Assembly: GCA_964625575.1 (NCBI GenBank)
Contig: CAZVBQ010000018.1
Coordinates: 1 to 64,000 of the forward strand
Direction of reading: 5' to 3'
Source of the DNA: UTCHB3 sp964625575
GTDB lineage: Bacteria > Bacteroidota > Ignavibacteria > Ignavibacteriales > Ignavibacteriaceae
Length of the DNA: 64,000 nucleotides
Below are positions 53,861 through 62,864 of this stretch, piece after piece (positions within the stretch are counted from its first letter, which is position 1; every line of letters starts with the position of its first letter). The notes beneath the pieces are model-generated. The model searched no databases and had not been told where the DNA came from. It worked only from the letters and a program-made list of their open reading frames with translations. The position numbers were made by a program, and so were the translations under genes.

Positions 53861-54841
53861 TTGAGAAATAACCTTTTAATAAATCCAAAGAAGTTTGTAA
53901 ACGCGGTGAAAACAGGCAGATTTATGCTCCTTTTCATCACACTCCTTTTTATTGGTTTCCAACGCGTTCAGGCGCAGGATATCAACCTCTCGCTGCAACC
54001 TGAGAAAATGGAGTACCAAGTAGGCGACAGGATCGTTCTTAAGTTCACACTTGAGTACCCGGGGCAGTATAAAGTGCTCGAACCGGGCGCGTTTGATTCA
54101 ATCGGCAAAGCGGGACTGGAGTACATCACCACCGACACTCTCGAAAACATCGAGAAAGACGGCAGAATAATAAAGCAGCACAATTGGGCTTTCTCGGGCT
54201 TCGACTCACTCGATGTGAAGATACCCGCGCTCGAGTGGAAATTCGTGAAGGGGAGCGACACACTCGTTAAAAAGACCTCCCCGTTCAGTATCAAGATCCG
54301 TCCGATCCCCGTCGATACCACGAAAGAGATCAACGATGTAAAACCTCCTGAGAGGATCCCCTGGGGATGGCTTGAGTACTCGATACTTTTCGGCGGCCTT
54401 TTGGTTGTGGCACTACTTGCCTGGCTGATCTACAGACGATTCAAGAAGAAGCCCGTCGAGGAAGTGAAGGCACCCGAACCGGTGAAAATCCTCACAAACT
54501 TCGACAAGGCTCTGGAAAAACTGGAGGAGATCGATCGCAAGGGTTACCTCCCGCAAGGGAAGTACAAAGAGCACTTCAGCGAGGTTTCCGATACAGTCAG
54601 GTGGTATTTCGAGATTGAGTATGGTTTCCCGTCGCTTGAGCTCACAACCCGTGAAACTGTCAGGGAACTGACGAAAAAATCCGTCCCGCAGGAGCAAATA
54701 GCAGCAGTTGACGATTTTCTAACCCGCGCCGATATGGTAAAGTTCGCTAAATATGAGCCGTCTGAAGTGGAGCAGGGAAACTACACTGCCTCCGCCGTGG
54801 CGCTTCTGAAAGCATTCGACAAGGGGAGAGCCGGTGTTTAA
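53861..54841 (+). CDS. Bat operon membrane protein, BatD-like
   Basis: A 326-residue protein. A signal or anchor segment (about 20-38, FMLLFITLLFIGFQRVQAQ) is followed by an extracytoplasmic beta domain (MEYQVGDRIVLKFTLEYPGQY), a transmembrane helix near 172-191, and a cytoplasmic helical tail (LEEIDRKGYLPQGKYKEHFSEV). The layout matches the protein found between DUF58 and BatA in Bacteroidota. The start is TTG 53861, or ATG 53924. It overlaps batA by eight bases. Confidence 0.7.
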   Translation: MRNNLLINPKKFVNAVKTGRFMLLFITLLFIGFQRVQAQDINLSLQPEKMEYQVGDRIVLKFTLEYPGQYKVLEPGAFDSIGKAGLEYITTDTLENIEKDGRIIKQHNWAFSGFDSLDVKIPALEWKFVKGSDTLVKKTSPFSIKIRPIPVDTTKEINDVKPPERIPWGWLEYSILFGGLLVVALLAWLIYRRFKKKPVEEVKAPEPVKILTNFDKALEKLEEIDRKGYLPQGKYKEHFSEVSDTVRWYFEIEYGFPSLELTTRETVRELTKKSVPQEQIAAVDDFLTRADMVKFAKYEPSEVEQGNYTASAVALLKAFDKGRAGV

Positions 54842-55823
54842 CGGATTCGATTTCGCCTACCCCTGGGTGCTGTTCCTTCTTCTCGCCATCCCTTCGATCC
54901 TCTGGATCAGGAGGAAGAAGGGAAGCGGATTTACACCGATGCTCTACTCAAAAGCGGGAACGGCAGCGCGCTTCAGCGATCTCCGTTCACGGATGGGCGA
55001 TCTTCCGTTTTATCTCGATCTTTTCGCTCTGGGCCTTCTCATTATCGCCCTCGCGAGGCCTCAGACCGATCTTTCTGAAGAGAGTGTTTACGCCGAGGGA
55101 ATCGATATCTGCGTGGTACTCGACGTTTCAGGAAGCATGCTCGCCAAGGATTTCGAACCAAACAGGTTCGAAGCCGCCAAAAGCATAACCCGCGATTTTG
55201 TGACCGGAAGGGAGAATGACCGCCTCGGGCTCGTGATCTTCGCGAAAGATGCCTACACCCAATGCCCCCTAACCGTTGACCATAACGCCCTCATAACCCT
55301 GATGGATGAAACCCAGAGCGGTCTTCTTGAAGACGGCACCGCCATCGGTAACGCAATCGCCTCGGGAGTGAACAGACTTAAAGAGTCCGAAAGCAAAAGC
55401 AAGGTTATCATACTTCTTACCGACGGCGTTAACAATGCCGGTGAGGTCGATCCTGCTACCGCTGCCGAAATAGCCGTACAATTCGGCATCAGGATATACA
55501 CCATCGGCGTCGGCACCATGGGTGAAGCACCTTACGACGTACCCGACGCGTTCGGCTCCAGAAGAGTAATGATGCCCGTTGAGATCGACGAACCGCTTAT
55601 GCGGAAGATAGCCGGTGACACAGGCGGCAAATATTTCAGAGCCACTGATAATGCCAAATTAGAGAACATTTACAAAGAGATCGACCGCCTTGAAAAGACC
55701 CGGATAGCAACAAGTTCATTCAAACGGAAATCGGAGAAGTTCCTCTCATTCGTTTCGGGCGCGTTGTTGTTGCTCCTCATTTCAAGGGTTTTGGGTTACA
55801 CATGGCTAAGGAGGTTGCCGTAA
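54834..55823 (+). CDS. batA: BatA VWA-domain membrane protein
   Basis: A 329-residue protein with two N-terminal helices (about 8-20 and 60-78), a von Willebrand factor A domain with complete metal site (DVSGSML, Thr in PLTVDH region, LTDGVNN), and a C-terminal helix (about 305-320). Typical of BatA, proposed to act in periplasmic stress tolerance with BatB. The start is GTG, inside the end of the previous gene. Confidence 0.88.
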   Translation: MFNGFDFAYPWVLFLLLAIPSILWIRRKKGSGFTPMLYSKAGTAARFSDLRSRMGDLPFYLDLFALGLLIIALARPQTDLSEESVYAEGIDICVVLDVSGSMLAKDFEPNRFEAAKSITRDFVTGRENDRLGLVIFAKDAYTQCPLTVDHNALITLMDETQSGLLEDGTAIGNAIASGVNRLKESESKSKVIILLTDGVNNAGEVDPATAAEIAVQFGIRIYTIGVGTMGEAPYDVPDAFGSRRVMMPVEIDEPLMRKIAGDTGGKYFRATDNAKLENIYKEIDRLEKTRIATSSFKRKSEKFLSFVSGALLLLLISRVLGYTWLRRLP

Positions 55824-55824
55824 A

Positions 55825-56859
55825 ATGTTGAAATTTGCCTACGGACCCGACTACATCCTTCTCGGCTTGCTCCTCCTTCTCGTGCCGTTGTTTATGTGGT
55901 ATTACCGTTCGAAGACCGATATAATCAAGCGGTTCTTCAGCGAGATCGATCACAGGAAGATGACCGGAAACAAGTCGTACCGGGTCGAGATCGTCAGATT
56001 TGTCCTCTTTTTCATTGCCGGGCTGTTGCTCATTGTCACCCTGATGCGTCCGCAGGTGGGCACGAAAGTTGAAACCGTTAAGCAGACCGGTATTGATGTC
56101 TTCTTTCTTCTCGATGTATCCAACTCGATGGCGGCGGAAGATCTTAAGCCCAGCCGTATTGAAAAGGCAAAGAACGATATCGAGATACTCCTTAAGAAAA
56201 TGTCGGGTGACAGGATCGGCATGGTTATCTTCGCCGGTGTCAGCTACCTGCAATTCCCGCTCACTCTCGACCACTCGATCGGCAGATTGATCCTCGGAAC
56301 CATCGACATAACCAGCGTTCCGCAGCAGGGTACCGACATAGCCGGCGCGATGAAAATGGCGGTTGAAGGCTTCAGTTCATCGAAGAACAAGGGGAAGGCC
56401 GTAATTATTTTTTCTGACGGCGAAGACCATGAACGCGGGGCTGAAGAGGCTGTTCAGGCCGCGGCTGGTGAGGGTATAAGGGTTTTCACCGTGGCAGTCG
56501 GTTCACCCGCCGGAGCGAAGATCCCCATCTATGCCGGGGATGTCGTTTCCGGGTACAAAACCGACAACGAGGGGAACGAAGTGGTGACAAAAGTTAATGA
56601 AGAAAAACTCAAAAAACTCGCCTCGCTGGGGGGCGGTCAGTTCTTCAGGAGCGACGACAATTCAGAATATCTTGCAAAACTGTACGATGATATAAGCAAC
56701 ATTGAAAAATCGGAGTTTGGCGCGTTCAAAGTGGTCGAGTATGACGAGGTCTTCCATTGGTTCCTCATTCCCGCTTTGCTCCTCCTCCTCGCCGGATTTT
56801 TCATCAGAGACGATATGAAATTTTTCAGACCGGAGATTGAGAAAGCAGATGAAAAATAG
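55825..56859 (+). CDS. batB: BatB VWA-domain membrane protein
   Basis: A 344-residue paralogue of batA with the same layout: helices near 10-27 and 55-73, VWA domain (DVSNSMAAEDL, FPLTLDH, FSDGEDH) and a C-terminal helix (about 313-330). One base separates it from batA. It overlaps batC by 11 bases. Confidence 0.88.
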   Translation: MLKFAYGPDYILLGLLLLLVPLFMWYYRSKTDIIKRFFSEIDHRKMTGNKSYRVEIVRFVLFFIAGLLLIVTLMRPQVGTKVETVKQTGIDVFFLLDVSNSMAAEDLKPSRIEKAKNDIEILLKKMSGDRIGMVIFAGVSYLQFPLTLDHSIGRLILGTIDITSVPQQGTDIAGAMKMAVEGFSSSKNKGKAVIIFSDGEDHERGAEEAVQAAAGEGIRVFTVAVGSPAGAKIPIYAGDVVSGYKTDNEGNEVVTKVNEEKLKKLASLGGGQFFRSDDNSEYLAKLYDDISNIEKSEFGAFKVVEYDEVFHWFLIPALLLLLAGFFIRDDMKFFRPEIEKADEK

Positions 56860-57613
56860 AATTGCAGCCGCGGCTGTTCTTTTCCTCCTGATAGCGGGAA
56901 GTGGCGCCGCTCAGACCTTCAAAGGCACCAACAACGAGGGAGTCGACAAGTACGATAACGGAAAGTACGACGATGCAATCGCCCTCTTTAAGAAGGGGAC
57001 AGAGCTCGATAACAAATCCGCGATCCCCGACTTCAACCTCGGAGCCGGCTACTACAAAAAGGGTGACTACAAAGAGTCGATCCAGGCATTTCAGAACGCT
57101 ATCGGAAAGAGCTCTGATGAAGAGTTTCAGTCGAAGGCGTGGTACAACATCGGTAACGCTCACCTTAAAGCTGGTGACTACCAGTCGGCTGTTGAAGCCT
57201 ACAAGAACACCCTCAAACTCTCCGCGAACGATCCCGAGGCAAAATACAACCTCTCTTATGCCCTGCAGAAATTGAAAAAGAAGCAGGAAGAAGAGAAGAA
57301 AAAACAGGAGGAGCAGAAGAAGAAGGATCCTCCGAAACAGAATCAGAAGAAGGAAGAGGAAAAAAAGAAAGACCCTCCGAAGCAGGACCAGAAAAACGAC
57401 GATAAGAAGGATCAGAAAAAAGATCAGAACAATCAGGATGATAAAAAGAAGGACCAGCCCAAGCAGGATCCTTCAAATCAGAAGCAAAAACCGCAACTGA
57501 ACAAGAACGACGCCGAAAAGATGCTGAACGCCCTCAAAGACAAGGAGAAAGACCTCCGCAAAAACAAAAAGAACCAGCAACTCCGTGGATTCGGGAGGGA
57601 GAAAGATTGGTAG
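56849..57613 (+). CDS. batC: BatC TPR protein
   Basis: A 254-residue protein: signal peptide (1-22, SGAAQ), about three TPR repeats (29-140, ending SAVEAYKNTLKLSANDPEAKYNLSYALQKL), then a very lysine-, glutamine- and aspartate-rich low-complexity tail (145-230), normal for BatC. ATG 56849 was chosen over TTG 56837 because it directly precedes the signal peptide. Confidence 0.87.
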   Translation: MKNRIAAAAVLFLLIAGSGAAQTFKGTNNEGVDKYDNGKYDDAIALFKKGTELDNKSAIPDFNLGAGYYKKGDYKESIQAFQNAIGKSSDEEFQSKAWYNIGNAHLKAGDYQSAVEAYKNTLKLSANDPEAKYNLSYALQKLKKKQEEEKKKQEEQKKKDPPKQNQKKEEEKKKDPPKQDQKNDDKKDQKKDQNNQDDKKKDQPKQDPSNQKQKPQLNKNDAEKMLNALKDKEKDLRKNKKNQQLRGFGREKDW

Positions 57614-59373
57614 TCAGGTCCCTTACCCTGTCATTCTTTATGGTTCTGGCGCTATTCGCGCCGCTTCAGGCTCAGAGCCTCAAGGCGGAAGTCAGCAAGA
57701 ACCGGGTGGGGCTCGAGGAGGAGTTCGAGCTTTCATTCAGCTACGAAATGAAGAGCGCTTCTTCCGTCGAGTTTATTGCCCCAAATCTGGGTAATTTTTA
57801 TGTTTTCAGCGGACCCAACGAGTCGCGCAACATGTCGCTTGTTAATATGGACGTTCGGGTCAGCGGAAGCTATTCCTACATCCTCACCGCGAAGAAGGAG
57901 GGTACCTTCACCATCCCCGGCGCGATAATGAAGATAGAGGGGAAGACATACCGCACCAATTCAGTAAAAGTAACCGTTGAAAAAGGTGCCGGCGGCAAGA
58001 CCCGCAATCAGGAAGCGGTTCAGGGCGGGCTCGATAATGAGTTATTCATCCGCGCCACGGTCGACAAACCCGTCGCTTATGAAGGGGAGCAGATAACCGT
58101 TAATTACAAACTCTACTTCAATCCGGCTCTGCAGCCTGATAATCCCAATTATGTAAAGCTTCCGACCTTTGAAGGCTTTTGGGCTGAAGAGCTCCAGATG
58201 CCGGGGCAGGTGATGCTCGAGCCCGAATATTTCAACGGCAAGCAGTACTATGCCGGTGTTATCAAGTCAGCCGCCCTTTTTGCCACCAGGTCAGGCACCC
58301 TGCAACTCGCCCCACTTACACTTACAATCCCCGTCACGGCGCCCGGAGCCGTTGACCCGAATGACCCTTTTAACGATCCCTTCTTCAGGAGGGGACAGCG
58401 GATAAACTATAAAGTAAGCTCGCCGCCTGTACCGGTTCAGATAAATCCCGTCCCCGTTGGTGCTGAAGTTAAGCATTTTTCAGGTGGGGTTGGCTCGTTC
58501 GATGTAAAAACCGTGGTAAAAAAGAGGGAATACAAGAAAAACGAACCGATCCGCTACGAAATTATTATAACAGGCACCGGGAACATCGAGCTCGTGGATG
58601 CCATGGTGCCTGAGTTTGACAAAAGTTTTGAAGTGCTCGATCCCAATATCGACAAGCAGATCAACCGCTCGGGGGTCATCTCAGGCAGCAAGTCGATAGA
58701 GTATATCCTCATCCCCCGTGATGGCGGCACCTACACCCTTCCCGGCATCGAGTTCAGTTGGTTCGACCTTGCGACAAAGAGCGTTAAAACCGTAAAAACG
58801 GAACCGGTAACCATCACTGTCTCGGCTGAAGCCTACAATGAGGGGGTAACCGCCGTAAATGAAGACGAGATAGATATCTATACCGGAGGGGTGACCCTCT
58901 CGAAGGATAGCCCCACTTTTCCTGAAGTCTGGTTCGTCATCCTTCTATTGATCGCGCCCGTTTTAAGCGCCGCGGTTTTCATCAACCACCGCCGGAAAAC
59001 TGAAGCGCGCCTGAACGATCCCGCGCTCAGGATCAGGCTGGCAGCCTCAAAGATTGCCACCGAACGGCTCGCGAAAGCCGAAGCGATGATGAAAAGCGGT
59101 GATCACCGGCAATTCTATTCTGAAGTGGCAACCGCCCTCGAAGGCTATCTTATCACCAGGCACAAGATCGAGTTGAGCGAATTCACCTCTGCCAAAGTGG
59201 AGGAAACCCTCCTCACTAAAGGGTTCGATCAGGGAATTGCCGCCGAAGTGAAGAGACTTCTCGATGATTGTGAACTGATGCGGTTCGCGCCCGTTGACGG
59301 GAAGATGGAAAAGATGTCAGGATTTTACGAACGGACATCAGCGATAATCCGAAAATTTGAGGGGAGCGAATGA
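57607..59373 (+). CDS. batD: BatD oxygen-tolerance protein
   Basis: A 588-residue protein with signal peptide (about 1-22, PLQAQ), several Ig-like beta domains (residues 25-420), a helix near 440-460 (FVILLLIAPVLSAAVFI) and a cytoplasmic helical tail. Typical BatD blocks are YEGEQITVNYKLY, PTFEGFWAEEL and PLTLTIPVT. The start is TTG, with GGGAGGGAG six bases upstream. It overlaps batC by seven bases. Confidence 0.88.
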   Translation: MVVRSLTLSFFMVLALFAPLQAQSLKAEVSKNRVGLEEEFELSFSYEMKSASSVEFIAPNLGNFYVFSGPNESRNMSLVNMDVRVSGSYSYILTAKKEGTFTIPGAIMKIEGKTYRTNSVKVTVEKGAGGKTRNQEAVQGGLDNELFIRATVDKPVAYEGEQITVNYKLYFNPALQPDNPNYVKLPTFEGFWAEELQMPGQVMLEPEYFNGKQYYAGVIKSAALFATRSGTLQLAPLTLTIPVTAPGAVDPNDPFNDPFFRRGQRINYKVSSPPVPVQINPVPVGAEVKHFSGGVGSFDVKTVVKKREYKKNEPIRYEIIITGTGNIELVDAMVPEFDKSFEVLDPNIDKQINRSGVISGSKSIEYILIPRDGGTYTLPGIEFSWFDLATKSVKTVKTEPVTITVSAEAYNEGVTAVNEDEIDIYTGGVTLSKDSPTFPEVWFVILLLIAPVLSAAVFINHRRKTEARLNDPALRIRLAASKIATERLAKAEAMMKSGDHRQFYSEVATALEGYLITRHKIELSEFTSAKVEETLLTKGFDQGIAAEVKRLLDDCELMRFAPVDGKMEKMSGFYERTSAIIRKFEGSE

Positions 59374-60122
59374 TCAATAAATTTCTCATTCTGTTGCTTG
59401 TCGCGGTTGCCGTCATTAGAGCTGAAGACCCTTCTGTTAAATTTGAAGAGGCAAACAAGGCATTCAAATCGGGTGATTACCGGGAAGCGATCGGAACTTA
59501 CAGGCAGCTTGAGCGGGATGGCTACAGGGGAGCTGAGCTATTTTTCAATCTCGGTCTCGCTTATTCACGGGCAGGGGAGACGGGGCACAGCATTCTGTAT
59601 CTCGAGAAGGCACTTCTCTACGACCGTAACAACAGGAAAGCCAATCTCCTTTTAGTGAACGAAAACCTCAAGATCAAAGAGAAGATCGTAAAAGTACCCG
59701 AATTCTTCATTTTCAAGTTTTTCAGGGATATCTCCACCCTTGCCACCGTATGGGTCTGGCTGGGTATCGTTTTCTTACTTTTCCTTCTTCTCACAGTCGC
59801 AATAACGGCTTATATCCTTCGTTTCAGAGGGCTAACCCGGTTCAGATTCTTCATCATAACGGGTACACTCACCCTCTTTTTCGCGATCTCCCTCCCGGCG
59901 TTTCTTATCAGTTATGATTCCGTCCGGAATTTGCGGGAGTGTGTCGTTCTTGATTCAAACATCTATCTCTATGAAGTCCCCGAAACCGGTGGCAAAACTG
60001 CAGGCCTGATAACCGAGGGGAACAAACTCGAGATCATCGATGAGATCAGCGGCTGGTACCGGGTTATCCTCCCGAACGGGAAAGAAGGGTGGATCATGGT
60101 GAAAGGGGTGGGGGAGATTTGA
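59370..60122 (+). CDS. batE: BatE TPR-SH3 protein
   Basis: A 250-residue protein: signal peptide (1-18), two TPR repeats (22-90, FFNLGLAYSRAGETGHSILYLEKAL), two transmembrane helices (about 125-147 and 158-177) and a C-terminal SH3-like domain (ECVVLDSNIYLYEVPE, GWYRVILPNGKEGWI). Four-base overlap with batD. The stop is followed at once by a GC palindrome and a repeat array. Confidence 0.88.
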   Translation: MINKFLILLLVAVAVIRAEDPSVKFEEANKAFKSGDYREAIGTYRQLERDGYRGAELFFNLGLAYSRAGETGHSILYLEKALLYDRNNRKANLLLVNENLKIKEKIVKVPEFFIFKFFRDISTLATVWVWLGIVFLLFLLLTVAITAYILRFRGLTRFRFFIITGTLTLFFAISLPAFLISYDSVRNLRECVVLDSNIYLYEVPETGGKTAGLITEGNKLEIIDEISGWYRVILPNGKEGWIMVKGVGEI

Positions 60123-60318
60123 TCCGCCGGAGGCGGGATCAAGGCTGAGGGCTGAAGGCTGAAATTGTATGAAGTATGATCCGTCTGCGGCGGGATGAAG
60201 GCTGAAGGCTGAAATTGTATGAAGTATGATCCGTCTGCGGCGGGATGAAGGCTGAAGGCTGAAATTGTATGAAGTATGAGCCGCCTGCGACGGGATGAAG
60301 GCTGAAGGCTGAAATATT
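60123..60318. repeat. Fifty-base tandem repeats built of heptamers
   Basis: It starts directly after the batE stop with CCGCCGGAGGCGG. Then follow about 3.5 copies of a 50-base unit made of GGATGAAGGCTGAAGGCTGA, ATTGTATGAAGTATGATCC and GTCTGCGGCG. There are no spacers, so it is not a CRISPR array. Confidence 0.85.
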
Positions 60319-60369
60319 GAATGTCTCGTGCTTTTGATTAAGGAAAGAATGTTCACATAATTTGTGGTG

Positions 60370-60480
60370 TCCCGATTCATCAGGACTTGCGTTGCCCGCA
60401 GGGCAAGCCTCGCCCTGTAGGGGCGATATGTTGGTAGACTGCGCGAACAAATAATAAATGCTCCCCGTAGGGGTGCTACC
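60370..60480. repeat. Second REP-like family
   Basis: GCCCGCAGGGC, GCCCTGTAGGGGCGATATG and GCTCCCCGTAGGGGTGCTAC: inverted GCCCC-TAGGGGC motifs of a family widespread in Bacteroidota intergenic DNA. No coding sequence was seen. Confidence 0.55.
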
Positions 60481-60491
60481 TTCTTTTTTTT

Positions 60492-60673
60492 TTCGAACCA
60501 CTCCCCCCTTAATCCCCCCTCGCCTTAGCCAAGGCGAAGGGGGAAACGGCGGAAGAAAAAGCGCTGAATTCCCGGAGTCTCCGCTAAAGGGAAAATAACT
60601 CGCTTCGCTCAGACAGATTTTCCCTTTCACGCTCCGACCGCCGGAAATTCTTTTCCGCGCTTTTTCTTAGGCC
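60492..60673. repeat. 183-base inverted repeat, left arm
   Basis: Reverse complement of 61546-61728, with most positions matching. Shared blocks on the right-arm strand include CGGAGCGTGAA, GGGAAAATCTGT, GAGCGAAGCGAGTTATTTTC, TAGCGGAGAC, GGGAATTCAGCGC, TTGCC or CGCCTTGGCTAAGGCGAG and GAGTGGTTCGAA. Each arm contains its own hairpins (GGGAAAAT / ATTTTCCC). Confidence 0.85.
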
Positions 60674-60724
60674 GACGCCACTTGGCATTCGTATTTGATA
60701 TTGTCATTTTTGCCCTGATTTTAG

Positions 60725-60950
60725 GAATAATAACTGGGCCTGCCTGGGCAGGCGGCATACGGTAGCCCCATGCGGTCAGCATTGGGAATGATTGGACAAA
60801 CTATAAGCAAATTGAGCCCGCCTGGGCGTGGCGACATATGGTAATAAATCCCGCTATGCGGGATTCCTGCCCCGGTCGGGGCCATGTAAGGGTAGAATAC
60901 GAGTGCATCAAGAAAAATGCGCCCCGCAAGGGGTGCGGTATGACGGAAAC
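60725..60950. repeat. Cluster of short GC palindromes
   Basis: GCCTGCCTGGGCAGGC, TCCCGCTATGCGGGA, GCCCCGGTCGGGGC-like and GCCCCGCAAGGGGTGC motifs at short intervals, related to the 60370-60480 family. Open frames crossing it have no recognisable product. Confidence 0.55.
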
Positions 60951-60977
60951 CCCGTATTTTCATCCCTCTTTTTAATC

Positions 60978-61331
60978 TGTGGAGATATCTACATCTACAA
61001 GGGCACCAGAACCCCTGTATCAGTAGAAGAAGAATCAGACAGCCAAAGAAGGTCGGAAGAATTTGCATTATCTGTTTCACCAAATCCAACTAATGGTTTA
61101 GTAGCAGTCATCTGTTCGCTCCCGGTACCAGGAGATCTGATGATAGAGGTTTTCAACACTCTCGGTGAGAGGATATACAGCAGTTCATCCCCCCGTGAAA
61201 AGGGTGCCGTATCTGAAAAGTTTGATCTCACCCACGGGGCGGGAACAAGCGGAGTTTATATAGTCCGAACCACACTTACCACCCCGGGGCAGACTTATTC
61301 AAAGAGCGTTAAATTTCAGGTGGTGAAGTAG
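60978..61331 (+). pseudogene. Truncated T9SS sorting-domain remnant
   Basis: The last 100 or so residues of a T9SS-exported protein: DIYIYKGTRTPV, then LSVSPNPTNGLVAVICSL, IEVFNTLGERIYSSS, GTSGVYIVRTTL and KSVKFQVVK. The frame stays open upstream to 60828, but that part is encoded by GC palindromes and has no signal peptide. It is probably the tail of a gene whose front was lost, now between 183-base inverted repeats. Confidence 0.7.
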
Positions 61332-61545
61332 GGGATTTTCTCGAACCACACCCCATTATCCTTTGATGCCCTCACCCATTGCCCCCACACTCCCTACGGG
61401 ATATGCGCCAAAAAGCAACCTAAGATTGTACAGTTTTCATTTCAGTTATGTCGCCCGCCCAAGCGGGCTTACCCCGAAACAAGCGGTATAACCCAATTTA
61501 TGAGTGTAGTATGTAAAACATCCATAAGAACGCTGGTGGAGGGAT

Positions 61546-61728
61546 GGCCTAAGCAAAAGCGCGTGAAGAATTACCGGAAGTCGGAGCGTGAATGGGAAAA
61601 TCTGTTTGAGCGAAGCGAGTTATTTTCCCATTAGCGGAGACGACGGGAATTCAGCGCTTTTGATTCAGCCATTTTCCCCTCTTGCCTTGGCTAAGGCGAG
61701 AGGGGATTAAGGGGAGAGTGGTTCGAAG
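61546..61728. repeat. 183-base inverted repeat, right arm
   Basis: Partner of 60492-60673 in opposite orientation, enclosing about 870 bases. Partial repeats of the GAGTGGTTCGAA end occur again at 61741-61770. Confidence 0.85.
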
Positions 61729-61828
61729 AGAGAAGGGGGAGAGTGGTTCGAAAAAGGAGCGGTTCGAAAAAAAGTGTTAATTTTAAAATTTGGATTTAAT
61801 ATTTTCAGATTAAAGTGAGACACGCCAT

Positions 61829-62557
61829 TTGACGGTACTCCGTATTATCATCATATCGATATATGTAACAATTTGTTCGATCTACGCCATAATAACCCTG
61901 CCGTTCGACAGGAAGCATAACCAGTATTTCGTGCTTGCCCGTCTGTTCCCGTGGGGGATACTAAAGTTCAGCGGGATAAAACTGGTGGTTACAGGTCTCG
62001 AGAACATTGAGAAAGACCGCGCTTATGTTTATGTGCCGAACCACAGCAGCATCTATGATATCCCCGCGATGCAGTACAGCGTGCCGAACAGAATGGTGAT
62101 GATATTCAAAAAAGAATTGGGGCGGATCCCGTTCTTCGGGTGGCAGCTTAACATGGGTCCCTACATTTCAGTTGACAGAAAGAACCCCAAAAGCGGCATG
62201 CAGAGCATCGAAGAAGCCGACCGTCTGTTGAACGAGAGAAAGTACTCCGTTCTCCTTTTCGCCGAGGGTACCCGCAGCAAGGATGGCGAGGTGCAGGAGT
62301 TCAAACGGGGTGCCTTTTACCTCGCGGTGAAAGTGAAACACCCTATAGTTCCGGTAACCATCGTTGGCGCGCGGGAGAGGGTGAACCCCGGAGGCAGATT
62401 CAAGATTGTCCCGGGTACAATTCATGTACATTACGATAAGCCCGTTTTCCCTCCGGAGGGAAACATCGGGAAGAAGGAAGAGCTTGAGCTGATGGCAAAG
62501 GTGAGAGAAAAGATAATAGAGAACAAGATAAGGATGGAAAATGAGCGTAACAGTTGA
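61829..62557 (+). CDS. plsC: 1-acyl-glycerol-3-phosphate acyltransferase
   Basis: A 242-residue membrane-associated enzyme that makes phosphatidic acid from lysophosphatidic acid. Motif I is NHSSIYD (His72, Asp77), motif III is FAEGTRSKDG, and PIVPVTIVG follows. One helix at 4-24. The start is TTG; no ATG or GTG lies in frame before the helix. It overlaps gatC by 17 bases. Confidence 0.92.
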   Translation: MTVLRIIIISIYVTICSIYAIITLPFDRKHNQYFVLARLFPWGILKFSGIKLVVTGLENIEKDRAYVYVPNHSSIYDIPAMQYSVPNRMVMIFKKELGRIPFFGWQLNMGPYISVDRKNPKSGMQSIEEADRLLNERKYSVLLFAEGTRSKDGEVQEFKRGAFYLAVKVKHPIVPVTIVGARERVNPGGRFKIVPGTIHVHYDKPVFPPEGNIGKKEELELMAKVREKIIENKIRMENERNS

Positions 62558-62837
62558 TGATGTGAAGTATATCGCTAAACTCTCGATGCTTCAGTTCGAA
62601 GAGGATGAACTTCTGCAGTTCACCGGTGAGTTCAACAGGATAATCGAGTATGTTTCGCAGATAAACGCACTCGATCTTTCTGATGTTGAGCCACTTTATC
62701 AGCCGGTGGAAACAGGCGAGGCAATGCTGCGGGATGATATCGCCCGGCCGGGGATATCAAGCGAAGATGCTTTCAGAAACGCGCCCGAAGAGGAGAGCGG
62801 ACACTTCAAGGTTCCAAAGGTGATCGGTGAAAAATAA
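62541..62837 (+). CDS. gatC: Glu-tRNA(Gln) amidotransferase subunit C
   Basis: A 98-residue subunit that stabilises GatA in the GatCAB amidotransferase, used to make Gln-tRNA (and Asn-tRNA). It has the family pattern VDDVKYIAKLSMLQF, then LDLSDVEPLYQPVE and the C-terminal APEEESGHFKVPKVI. gatA and gatB are not in the window. ATG 62541 lies inside plsC. Confidence 0.94.
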   Translation: MSVTVDDVKYIAKLSMLQFEEDELLQFTGEFNRIIEYVSQINALDLSDVEPLYQPVETGEAMLRDDIARPGISSEDAFRNAPEEESGHFKVPKVIGEK

Positions 62838-62864
62838 GATATTTACCTCTAACCGGGGGTCCAT

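Noticed and set aside
60123..60318. Possible CRISPR array
   Set aside because: Units of 50 bases follow each other directly without unique spacers, and no cas gene is in the window.
60139..60630. Open frames on the minus strand (163 and 141 residues) across the repeat region
   Set aside because: They translate the tandem repeats and palindromes into repeated low-complexity peptides without start signals or known domains.
60828..60977. N-terminal part of the frame leading into the sorting-domain remnant
   Set aside because: Encoded by short GC palindromes, with no signal peptide, so it is not the original start of a T9SS protein.
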